Part shown: positions 47,589-57,698 of the stretch, piece after piece
Position numbering within the stretch: the stretch's first letter is position 1
Layout: each line of letters opens with the position of its first letter
Assembly: GCA_951394405.1 (NCBI GenBank)
Contig: OX596337.1
Coordinates: forward strand, 3,658,001 to 3,722,000
From: Coprinellus micaceus
Lineage: Eukaryota > Basidiomycota > Agaricomycetes > Agaricales > Psathyrellaceae
Length of the DNA: 64,000 nucleotides
Reading direction: 5' to 3'
The notes under the pieces: generated by a model
Told to the model about the DNA's origin: nothing
Database searches by the model: none
What the model saw: only the letters and a program-made list of their open reading frames with translations
Made by a program: the position numbers and the translations under genes

Positions 47589-49303
47589 AATATAAGTGCA
47601 GGGTCAAATGCGTATTGTGGTGGGTTAAGGTGAATCCTCAGGTGCGTGAGAGCGGACAAGTATTTATGCAGTAAACGAGTCATGCTGCGCCGGGAGGGTT
47701 CGGACGAGCCGACTTTACCAGGCTTCCAGTTTCCAGGAATGTGAGGAGTTATCCCATGACGGAAGGTGTGCAGCGGAGCTTCTACGTGCTGCCTCATGGT
47801 CTTGAAACACATACCGTACCATTCTGGGGCTAGCCCAGTGAGGGGGCCTTGCCGCTCTCCTCTTCGAAAATATCACAAATGGGGGTGCTTGGCTGTATGA
47901 ACCTTCGTCAATTGAGATCCCCACGCTTAGAACACTGAGCGTGGACAGACCCTTGACCCAGATCCCTTCACATGACACCTACCGGATTGCAGCTCCGCTG
48001 AAACATAGAAGGCGGGAGACAGAAGGCGGGAGTAACGGCATGGTAGCCCGAGCCTTTCGCCTAACAAGCGCCCGTCGCTACTCAGGCGCCTAGCTACGTC
48101 GTCGGCGTTAGTCGGCATTCCGGCAGCTGATCACAGCGTGACTGTGGGTTCGCCTTTGTACCATGTGCAACGCTTCATATTCCCTCAATTTTGCCTGGTC
48201 GGGCGATGCCGTGGTTTACAGCCCACACCTCGAGGTCTACAACGTTTCGATCGCAGAACATTCCTGGATATGGAGGCACGTAGTGCTCAAGCAGTGGTGT
48301 ACATACGAAGAAGACGTCATGTTTCGAAATATAAGCCCACGCGTCTGAAGGGGCCCAAAGGAGTTCAGATAAATGGCGAATGCTGTAATGTGCCACCGGC
48401 CTATTGCTTCATGAAGTCATTGACGGAATGAAAGAAGCGCTAAGTACAGCTCGAGGCAAGCCAACGTAACTACCGTAACAGCAGCATCCATTCAACACTG
48501 GCCTCAAGGCTCGTGGAGCACGGCTTTCATTGTTCTGGCCCAGTCTGGCCCCAACTCCCCAAAGCCAAGAGTGCAACTCATCCTCTCCGGCACACCTCAT
48601 TCAACGATGCCCTGAGAAGGCCGTTTGAGAATGCTTTCCGGAATGCCTTCGAGGCAGTGGCCCCATACCCCAGAGTAATACCCAGTGACGGTCGCAATGA
48701 AGCCTGGGGAGGGTCGTGGTCCGTGGCCGCTGGTGGACCTCACTCCTGGACAAGAGAAGCCGTCCGTATTGCCTAGTCGAGGGACGATGGAACGATTGAA
48801 GCTGGGGTTACGGTTTACCTCAGGACGATCATAGGTGGCGGTGGCCCGTGAGTCAAAAAAAAGAAAAACCCTAACCCGAACCTACCCATCAAAGCACGAA
48901 CCTCCCGGACTCTCTGCCCAATGACCACTGTCATCAGCGCGCGCCGCGCAGAGGTACCCGAGCCCGACGCTCGCCTCGGCCAATACAGCTTGCTCCAACA
49001 CAGGTTTTCCACCACGCAAACCGCGAGCCTGTACCCATGGTCGGTGAAGTTTTTCTCGTTTCCGCGCTGGGAACGCTGTCGAGGGAACTCTGAGGGAACT
49101 CTGTGCGTAGACGAAACTCTTCAGCGGATATATTCTGACTTATTTCCATTGGAATATCATTCAGCTCATTATGACTCTGCGCTGCGCCATCTAAGTCACT
49201 CCGGCGCTCCGCCAACATCGGGCGCAGCCGCGTGTTTGCTGTTAAGCGCGCCGTATATTAGGCGTTCCAGCGCGGGGCCAAAGATTTCAACAATTTCCTT
49301 CTA
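47589..49303. other. intergenic between divergent pseudokinase copy 3 and ABC gene
   Basis: 1.7 kb. The left 300 bases resemble the upstream DNA of pseudokinase copy 1 (CCCTCCCGGCGCAGC-type block at about 47690-47704 on the - strand and an ATGAGGCAGCACGTAGAAGC block near 47790). The remainder shows nothing recognisable. Confidence 0.5.
47661..47669 (-). promoter_or_regulatory. TATA-like element of pseudokinase copy 3
   Basis: GCATAAATA on the - strand, about 75 bases before the start codon at 47588 and just downstream of the same CCCTCCCGGCGCAGC block found before copy 1. The matching layout in two copies supports a core promoter. Confidence 0.5.
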
Positions 49304-51978
49304 ATGACTGTGGACGAAAAGCGACAGGACCCCCCTACAGAGCCACACAAGTCGACAGAGACAGACAAGTATGGCGATGTCGTGCTTCACCAGGAGCAAC
49401 TCGGTGTCTATCGCCTGGTGCTTGCAACAAGCAAGACTCGGAGCAAGCGGCTGTTACCGATGAACGAGATTCAAGATATACGCCATTCGGCCCCTCATCT
49501 CATGCGGCTCTTCAAGGATGTTTATGGCCTCAATCCCAGACTCTTTGGCTACGTGATGCTTGGAAAGGTTTGGTCTGGGTTGGAAGATGCATTACTTGTG
49601 TATCTATCCACCCGGCTCCTACGTGTGGTGAGGTCCACGTCGTTCTTCGTCCTGACTCGCCGTTCTGATAGCCATGCCTATTAGATTGAAGTTGGGTTAT
49701 CATCCGGGAGGCCATTCGCATCGGATGTGATGTGGGCTCTGGGTCTGCGCGTCGCTTGTACAGCCTTCGCAGCGTACATTTCGTGGCTAGGGTGAGTGGC
49801 GCTCCAAACCTCCGTTCCATGGCGCCTCAAGGCCTCAACTCTCAAACAGGCAGATAGTTGAGGTTCGATTGATGGGTTTGGTAATGTCCCACTTCGACTT
49901 ATACTTGATGAAAGGTGTGTACTCTCGTACCATGTTGCAAGCAACCTGTACACAACATGCTCACACCGAATGCTGACCAACTAGTGAAACTACGATTGGA
50001 CGTACCTGCATCACTGGGTAAGTGTTTGACCCCCGGTCTTACCCTTCGAAGGCTCAGCAGTGGACACCACGTCTAGACGCCTCCAGCAAGATTGACGTCA
50101 CTGGGCGTAACGCCTGGGAAGCGTTTAGTGAGGTCCTGAAGTTCCTCACCAGCTTACTCACAATATTCAGCCAAATTTTGGTCATTTATCAAGAAAGCCG
50201 GGCGTCCGGAGACCCCATCTTCCTTCTTGCCTGTCTCGCAGAGCCGCTTCTTGCGAATATGTCGTACAGGACGCTTTGGGATAAAGGTGAGGAAACTTGA
50301 ACCTGGACATAAAGTGTGGTTGATGACGTCGGAGTACCTCGACTGACTCTCGTTTCAGAGGCATACACATACGTCGATAACGAGGATTATAAGCGAATGA
50401 GGGCATTAAAACGGCTGGCGAACGGGGATTATAGGGAGGATGTCTTGAGCAACGACTTGGGACACTGGGTACTGAAAGGTGTGTGCTACTATGAATATGC
50501 CCAGGGTGACTTCCGTCCCTGATATTTGATCTTAGAATACGAAGCTGCCCGTGATAGACTCGGAGATACTCCGCAAACGCACCCCAACTACCAGTATTAC
50601 TACGCCCAGTCTTCTATTACGACGATCCTCCGTGATGTTTCAGGCGAACTGCCCATGGTACGTACGGCGGTGGAGATTCATCAATGCTCGTCTGAATGAA
50701 TGCCATCTAGGTCTACTGTGGTCTGAGCATTGCGTTCGACCCGTCCCGATTCTCCATCGCGAGTGTGGCCATCTACCAAACGTCGACATCGGCTCTTCAA
50801 AGATCCTTCAGCACGCTCCTCAGCCGTAACCAAGAGTTCTGGAAAAACGTCAGCAAGATCAAGGAAATTTATTCGACAGCGGACATTCCGAACAAGGTCG
50901 TTGGGGGCCAACTGGCCTACCCATCGTCAGAGAAGGGTGACGCGGGGATGTCGTTCGAATTGAGGTCAGCATAAAGTCACGCGCCGTTCTTACTTCGTCA
51001 ACTGACGGTGTGATGCACTGCATGACAGGGACGTTTCCTTTGCATACCCTGGTAGCCGTAAAACCAGCGGTGCCTTGGATAAAGTCAGCTTGACAATCCC
51101 TAGTGGCTCCCTGATCGTAATCGTCGGGGCCAACGGAAGTGGAAAATCCACTCTCATTCGACTTCTCGCCCGCCTTTTTGACCCGACCTCAGGCGACTTC
51201 CTGATCGACGGCCATCCAGCGAAGAGCTACAACATGGCCGACCTCCGCAGGGCCTCCACTATCCTGAGCCAGGACAACAAGATATACCCCTTGTCGTTCG
51301 CAGAGAACATTGGGTTGGGCCTTCTGCAGTCTTCAGGTGACATGGACTTGATTACGAAGGCTGCCGAGCAGGGAGGTGCCACCGAGTTCATCTCTAAGCT
51401 AGAGAGTGGGTATGACACGCGACTGCACAACTCGTCTGAAACGACGGTCCTGAATATACAAGGGAAGCCCGACCACCCTCTCCACAAGGAGTTGGAGATG
51501 TTGGAGAAGCCGGCCGAAATATCTGGGGGAGAGAAGCAGAGGTTGGTTGCGTACGTGTATCTGCTTTATCGCGTCGACGTCCCCTTCGATTAACGGTAAT
51601 AACATTTATTAGATCGCGTTCGTTCATGCGCTTCAACTCGGGCAAGGTCAAGTTCGTCGCTGTTGACGAGCCGAGCTCCGCACTCGACGCCGACGGTGAG
51701 CTTCAACTATTCAATAGACTCCTCGAAGCAAGAGAGGGAAAGACGATGGTCTTCGTGACACATCGGTTCGGGCATCTCACAAAGCATGCTGATATGATTA
51801 TGTGCGCCATTTTCTACCCACATTCACCAGTCATCACTGATGCGAATCCGTCCCAAATAGTTGCATGAAGGACGGCAAGGTAGCAGAACGCGGGAAGCAC
51901 GACGAACTGATTCAGCAAGGTGGAGAGTACTCGAAGCTGTACGATATTCAAGCCAAGGCCTTTGCCAAAGGCGGGTAA
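49304..51978 (+). CDS. half-size ABC transporter (HlyB/MsbA type), 687 aa
   Basis: Eleven exons: 49304-49627, 49685-49791, 49850-49914, 49985-50017, 50077-50286, 50359-50478, 50536-50657, 50711-50964, 51029-51550, 51613-51801, 51861-51978. The N-terminal 400 residues hold weakly hydrophobic helices (FGYVMLGKVWSGLEDALLVY, WALGLRVACTAFAAYISWL, FLTSLLTIFSQILVIYQ), a poor match to a six-helix exporter domain. The ATPase domain is complete: Walker A GANGSGKST (about 445-453), Q-loop ILSQD, signature ISGGEKQRL (about 576-584), Walker B FVAVDEPSSALD (about 600), H-loop VTHRF. It should work as a homodimer or heterodimer; substrate and membrane are unknown. A relic of its Walker B exon lies at 27.9 kb. 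The intron before exon 5 was set at the acceptor 50076 because earlier AG sites give stops. Confidence 0.88.
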
Positions 51979-52585
51979 CCCCCTCATGGCCCTTTGCGCC
52001 GTCGTCTCATCCGACATCGGACAGCGCACAGGGTTTTACCTTGAATGCACTGTGACTATAGATAATCCTTGAAATATACGCAGGGTTTTAAGGGACAGGA
52101 TCTTCAGGAAGCCTGGCATTCCTTCAGAGATCTGAGCTGGGGAAGAGGCAGTCCGACTACGGGCCTCCATTCCATAGAGTTATGTGTAAGATGTCCCGTA
52201 GGTATGTGCTCGCTTTCGGCCCCATTCGTGCGGGGGGACTCGAAATGTCTGGACACCGGCCACCGCGGCCGAAGCAAGGGAAGGACCCACGACTGACAAC
52301 AACGACAAGCACAACAAGCACAAGCACAAGCAAACCCTTCACGGGGCAGAGCGTACATGTTGTCGGTGCAAAAGCATCCCCTTCGTGGAGTCCGGGATCG
52401 CGTGGAAAGTTGTGGCCGAAAGCAAATATAAAAACCCCACTGGCAGTTCCCTGACTTAACGCTTGTGGGCGGGGGCAGAGCACGTAATATTGGGTTGCGA
52501 TCAGGCGCACTGGACTCCTTGTCCGGCGCCCTTCATCTGTGTCACCCACTAAGTACCTCTCACATCACCAAAACTCCGAAGCGCG
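51979..52585. other. intergenic, promoter of STAND ATPase copy 1
   Basis: About 600 bases without a gene. Contains a CA/AAC-rich simple repeat at about 52294-52337. Confidence 0.55.
52294..52337. repeat. degenerate ACAAGC/AAC simple repeat
   Basis: Run of ACAAC, ACAAGC and AAGC units, about 250 bases before the STAND copy 1 start codon. Confidence 0.7.
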
Positions 52586-54524
52586 ATGGCGTTCCAAGGC
52601 GCGCAACGCTTCACGATCGGCACATTCAACGCGATAGTGACACCAACACCCTCCATCCCTGACCCCGTCTCGATCCTCCACAGCGCCCCCGCTGTAGAGG
52701 CCACCCACACCTCCAAGACGGCATCCTACGCACCCAAGTGCCACCCCGGAACACGCATCAAGGTGACAGGCGACATCGTCGACTGGGCCTTCGCAGGTGG
52801 TGCTGTGTCGACCGATGGCGACCAACGCTCAACGTCGATATGCTGGTTTCAGGGCCCCGCGGGCGGTGGTAAGACCTGCATCATGCGAGAAGTTGCGAAG
52901 CGCCTCGAGGATGAGGGGATGCTTGCTGGGACGTATTTCTTCTCCAATCGCGTCGCTGGATTGAACTCGGAGGGGCCGTTCGTGGCCACTATTGTCCACC
53001 AGCTCCTTCACTCAGTACCTGACGCAAAGCCAGCGATTTTGAAAGCGATCGCAGAGAGGGTCAACATATTCAGCGAGTCCGTGGAGACCCAAATAGAACG
53101 GCTCGTCCTGAAGCCGCTCGCAGGAATCTGTGGGAAAGGCGCGAGTGGGAGGTACATACTTGTGGTCGATGGCTTCGACGAATGCATGCTCGCTGAGCGT
53201 AAGCACCTCCTCCGAGTGCTCCACACCCTCATCACATCTACTCCCTCCCTCCTCCTTATCATCGCCAGCCGACCCGAACTCGATATTCGCACCACTTTCA
53301 ACAGTGAAAGTTATCGACCCATTACCCACTCCCTCCGACTGCAAGATTACGAAGAGTCCTCCGCCATTCGTGGGTATCTCTGCGACGAATTCTGCCGAAT
53401 TCGTGAAAGCCATCCAGCAAAGGCATCAATACCTGCTTCTTGGCCAGAAGAAGAGGTGCTGCATGTGCTCGTCTCGAAGTCATCAGGGAATTATATCCTC
53501 CCCTCCACAGTGATCAAGCATGTCGATAACCCTCGCCGGAAGCCTGTTGCCTTGCTTTCAGAGGTAATGGGACTCCTTCGAGGTCAAGGGTCTACAGCGT
53601 CACCCGCCAACCCACTGGCACCACTCGATGAGCTGTACACCATGATATTACATCCCCCAGACGGGGATATCGCACTCATAAAGCTTATCCTGCATTGCGT
53701 CTTGGTTCTGCAAGGGTGGACGTATACCGTGATATCGCCTGCATTTTTTGACGGCCTATTCTGCCTAGACGACGGGACAGCCAACATGGCCTTATGCGAC
53801 CTGCATTCCGTCATTGGAAGCACTCCGGGGGGTGGGATTACGTTCCACCACGCTACCCTCCACGACTTCCTATCCAACCAAGCGAGGTCAGGGGATCTCT
53901 TTCATTCACGGGTCGAAACTCTCCTCCATCTCACTGTCACCTATGCCCAACGCCTAAAGGATTGGTCACGGTGTCAGTCCGACCATTGTGCTGTATACAA
54001 CCAATCTTCCCGAGACTTCATGCCCAAACTATACGATTTGGCCTCGGACCTCGAGCAAATGAAGAATCGGGGCGCTGCCACGAACAAGCCCTTACCGCAA
54101 ACCCTTCTGGAGTTCGATTGCCGGCCGGTTTGGGAGTATATCTTAGTCCATGACGCCAAATTCACCGAGGAGTTTCCTATCTCAGACGCGGCTTTCGCAG
54201 CTTCCTACTTCGGAGATCTTGTGAGTGCCCCTATGTTTCAACGCTGTCTGAAGGACTAAAGTCCAATAACTAAAAATTTCGCGCTTCCCCGTTGCTGGTC
54301 AATAGTACCCCGAATCCTTCGCAAACTTGGCCCTTGGCCGGTCACTTCAGCAAATAATCGCAAATCGCAGGAAACTTGAGGATTTTTATCGCAAACATGC
54401 TGCTTGTTGGGTTTCGCAAGAAGGGCGTTTGGTTCTACGTAAGCGAAACCCAGCGGCGGTCGCATCCTTCCTTCGCAAATTCGAGGAGGAGAGTGGGATA
54501 TACAATGTCACTCCAACAAGGTAG
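52586..54524 (+). CDS. NACHT-like STAND ATPase, copy 1 (617 aa)
   Basis: Two exons: 52586-54220 and 54306-54524. After FTIGTFNAI and YAPKCHPGTRIKVTGDIVDW, a stretch typical of mushroom NACHT proteins, come Walker A GPAGGGKT (90-97), the second-strand motif LVVDGFDEC (192-200) and LIIASRPE with the sensor Arg at about 229. The C-terminal half (LYTMILHPPDGDIALIKLIL, MALCDLHSVIG, FHHATLHDFLS) is the usual winged-helix-like region; no WD40, TPR or ankyrin sensor repeats follow, so it is short for the class. STAND ATPases switch by nucleotide-driven oligomerisation and in fungi often serve in non-self recognition; that role is inference. The stop overlaps a donor-like AG-GTA; splicing to 54566 or 54586 would add a tail (see findings). 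An inverted paralogue lies at 57.7-59.7 kb. Confidence 0.87.
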
Positions 54525-54599
54525 CGCATCTTAATATCGTATCCGTGCCTCATAAAGGCTGACAGGTGCAAATCGACTTCGCAGCTCGAAAACAGGGGG

Positions 54600-54975
54600 G
54601 CATCCCAAACCAGATGGTAGTGAACCTCGTGCTGGCAAGTTAGAGAGCCGTCGACCCGGCGTCGGCACGTTGGAGAGCCCTAGGCCTGGCGGGTGGAAGA
54701 CCCCTAAACCTGGTGCCGGCAGATTGGAGAGCAGTAGACCCGACGCTGTTGGGCGGGGAATCAGGAGACCAGGAGGGGGCAGGCCGGAGAGCAGCAAACC
54801 TGGTGCCGGTAGATCGGAGAGCAGTATGGCTGGATCGGAGGGCAGTATGGCTGGATCAGAGAGCAGCAGACCTCCCAGACCAGAGAGTGGCAGGTCACCT
54901 GGATCGGGGAATAGCAAACCACGCAGAGGGCGTAAACCTGCACCCGCGACACCGTCCAACCGTTTTCGCTTTTGA
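54600..54975 (+). repeat. degenerate tandem repeat, Gly/Pro/Arg/Ser-coding frame
   Basis: Imperfect units built on GGAGAGCAGTATGGCTGG and CCTGGTGCCGGCAGATTGG. In one + frame it is open to the stop at 54973-54975 and reads PGAGRLESSRPD, SKPGAGRSESSMAGSEGSM and similar. It starts about 75 bases after the STAND copy 1 stop. Either an intergenic minisatellite or an alternative 3' exon of that gene. Confidence 0.65.
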
Positions 54976-56220
54976 TTGCTTGACGTTCAAGATGGTACAC
55001 ATTTCACGACTTTGGATTGCATGCTCACGTTTGTTCGGGTCATCTTGCAGTATGTCGTCTCACTTACCTCGCGTGCGGATACCTCTACTAGTACTAGTGT
55101 GGGGTGTCTTATCTCGTTTCGTTAGGTTGGAGGGCGAGTATGAGGCAAAGGTTAATCAGGCAAAGGTGAAAAGAAAGGATGCGGCTGTGCTTGGAGCTTG
55201 CGCATGTTGGTACTAGTAGCGGAACCCCCTTGCCCAGCCCCGTGGGCCTCGGCCTTCGGCCTGGGTCCTTGGCCTGGTACACCACTCCAGTTGCACTCCA
55301 GGACGGCCTACACTCCTTTGTATTGCTTCTTAAGAATCGTAACCCACTTCTATAGGTTCTATTAAACCCCAAGCTGGTCAAGTTACTCACCCTACACAGA
55401 CCTAGAACTAAAGAAGTGGAAGGCACCCCACATAACGGTGTTGTGACCCCAAAATTACCAGGTCTGGCCCACTGTGGAATCCGATGCGATGACGCACGTT
55501 CGAGCACCCTCCGCTGACAGGACCTGACCGGAGAGTGAGCTCGGGGTGAAGAGGGTCAATTCGGCCCTCGGGATGGTTCATCCCTGTCGCAGCCTTCCCT
55601 GTGACGCGTCGAGGTCGGGACGGATGTCGCCACCATGCTCGTTCCGTTGCCGCAGCCGTGGCGATGATCCCGAGTCTGGGGTTGGGGACCTTGCGGTGGG
55701 CCCATACGTTTGTTATGGGGTTCATTAATTCCATGTCCAGTCGGTAAGGTCACACAGCTTTGAAGGGCCAAGGAACGCTATGCAGGATAGCTCTGCATAA
55801 CGCGCTTAACGACCCCCGAGCCGCAGTGCGATTAGACTGATATAGCGCAGTATAGCGCTAGATAACGAGCTACAGCTCATTACTGTGCAATGAACACGTC
55901 GTATTCCACAACCTTCCACATCCCGCATGACTCGGAACAGGCCACGTCGCCATTTCGCCGGCGCTTATCGAGAAATGCAGTACATCATCGAAGACGATCG
56001 ACTGATGGGGCAGTCACATGGGCCTGTTCTCCGGCCTTCCAGACGAGTCTTCCGTCATCCGAGGCGCTCTGGCTCAGTCCGTCACACCATCCCCACACAT
56101 TCCCCGATTCGATATAAAGTCATGGGTATCCAGGATATGACTCCCTCATCGACTCAAGGGCACCTTCCTCAGAGTACCTTCCCTCCATTCAAGCCAGCCT
56201 AGAAACAACTCGACGCTACA
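54976..56220. other. intergenic, possible small element inside
   Basis: 1.2 kb without a supported gene. Between 55439 and 55756 a 318-base stretch starts with TGTTGTGACC and ends with GGTCACACA, an imperfect inverted pair with TG...CA ends, as in a solo LTR or a small inverted-repeat element; no target duplication was seen. The short palindrome ACTAGTACTAGT lies near 55089. Confidence 0.4.
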
Positions 56221-57026
56221 ATGTCTTCTACGACTACCCTCTCAGTCAGCGCCCCTGTCTATATTCCAAGGCACAGGCGCACCCCTTCGTCGTCGTCGAC
56301 ATCGTCGAGCAGTAAGCCTAGTTTCCTGTCGAGCTCGTCAACAAAAGCAGCTAATCAAAACCCATAGCTCACCCTCTAATTTACTCTCGCGACGAGCTCC
56401 TCTCCATGGCCCCATCCACCTCCTCACCCTCGCAGTCGCCCTCCTCTTCCCCATCCTCGTCCTTCCATGACCACTTCGAGCACCTGGAGCACACCTACGC
56501 ACATCCCCTCGGACCCTCTCCCAACCACCCTGACGCTCAGGGCTGGCTAGCTTTGAACACCGCGATGCGCAGCTACCTCCGCCAAGCGTGCCCCGAGATC
56601 GTCATGAACCGCAAGATGCGCAAAGCTGTAGAGTACGCAAGTTTCCAGCACAGGGTAACTGGGGCTTCGAATAAGAGAGAGCAGCCAAGGGAGGCGTCGA
56701 CGGAGGGGAGGGGAAATGAGTCGAAGCCGAAGCGGGAGAGGGCACCTTCGCCTCTTCACGAGTCCACCAATGCGCCGGAGGAGGAACAAGAAGTCGAGGA
56801 CGAGTCCACTCCCGTACCTACCACTGTGTCTTCCGCTCGCTCGCAATCGAAGCGCCCTCCAGCTCGTCGCACGCCGTCGAACCGAGCCCCGAGGACCCCA
56901 CGTACCACCAACTCTCGGACGAGGTTCAACAGCTTTGCCTTGTTCCATAGGCAGCTTACCGGGCAAGGGGCTGGGAGCGAGGACAGCTGGAGGAGGCCTC
57001 CCATTGCTGGGCTGACGAACCTCTAG
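56221..57026 (+). CDS. small disordered protein with an eIF4E-binding-like motif (249 aa)
   Basis: Two exons: 56221-56311 and 56368-57026. After a Ser/Thr-rich start (TLSVSAPVYIPRHRRTP) comes IYSRDELLSMAPS; residues 36-42, YSRDELL, satisfy the YxxxxL-hydrophobic consensus by which 4E-BP, eIF4G and 4E-T bind eIF4E. The middle (HPDAQGWLALNTAMRSYLRQACPEIVMNRKMRKAVEYASF) is the only part that looks folded; the C-terminal 100 residues are basic and disordered. A role as translational regulator is an inference from the motif alone; I do not recognise a named family. It sits between two inverted STAND genes and converges with the second. The start was chosen because it is the first Met and the short first exon joins in frame. 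Confidence 0.72.
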
Positions 57027-57698
57027 GCTTGTTAGGGCTGCGACGAGGACTCGTCGTCGATCCTGTTCAGACCAGTCTTAACCAACACCACTCCACTTCA
57101 CTTGATCTCAACAAGTTGTACCACCATCCGCTCTTGGGCCTCTTGCTCCTTTCTTCCCTTGTAATTCTATTTATCTCCAGGCAACACCCTCGCAATATTC
57201 CCAAGTACCATAGAAACCTCATGTAACGACCACGCACAAACATCTCACAGCACACACTGTATATACCATACGTCCAATCAATCGACCTCGCATATTACAA
57301 TGACCTATTTCCTCTCCCAAAGCGAGTTTCTACTCGCGGGATCGGTGGTGGCCTTTGCCAAGGTGTGTCGATACAGCAGCGGGATAGGGGCCTCCGAATG
57401 TCTCATGCGCCGCGTCGCGTGGGCTTGTTTGGCCCCTACCCTTTGTACATACCCAACTCAGGCTGAAGGCTACACGTACCACCGGCCGCACTCAAAGGAT
57501 TGTCCGAGGGAGTACCCACATCTATTCCCTCATCACTCCTCCGCTCTCCCACCGCACCGAAAATGCGGGCTTTCCTGCTACATGACTTTTTGCCCTGTTC
57601 CCTCCCAAGCCGGGACCATGTCGCGAGTGCGACCTGCTGGTCTAAAATCCGTTATGCACCTGTAAGCACTTGCAACATGCATAGGACGTTGAGGTACA
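57027..57698. other. intergenic between convergent genes
   Basis: 670 bases between the eIF4E-motif gene (+) and STAND copy 2 (-). On the - strand, 57578-57655 could be an extra 3' exon of STAND copy 2 (see findings). Otherwise nothing seen. Confidence 0.5.
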
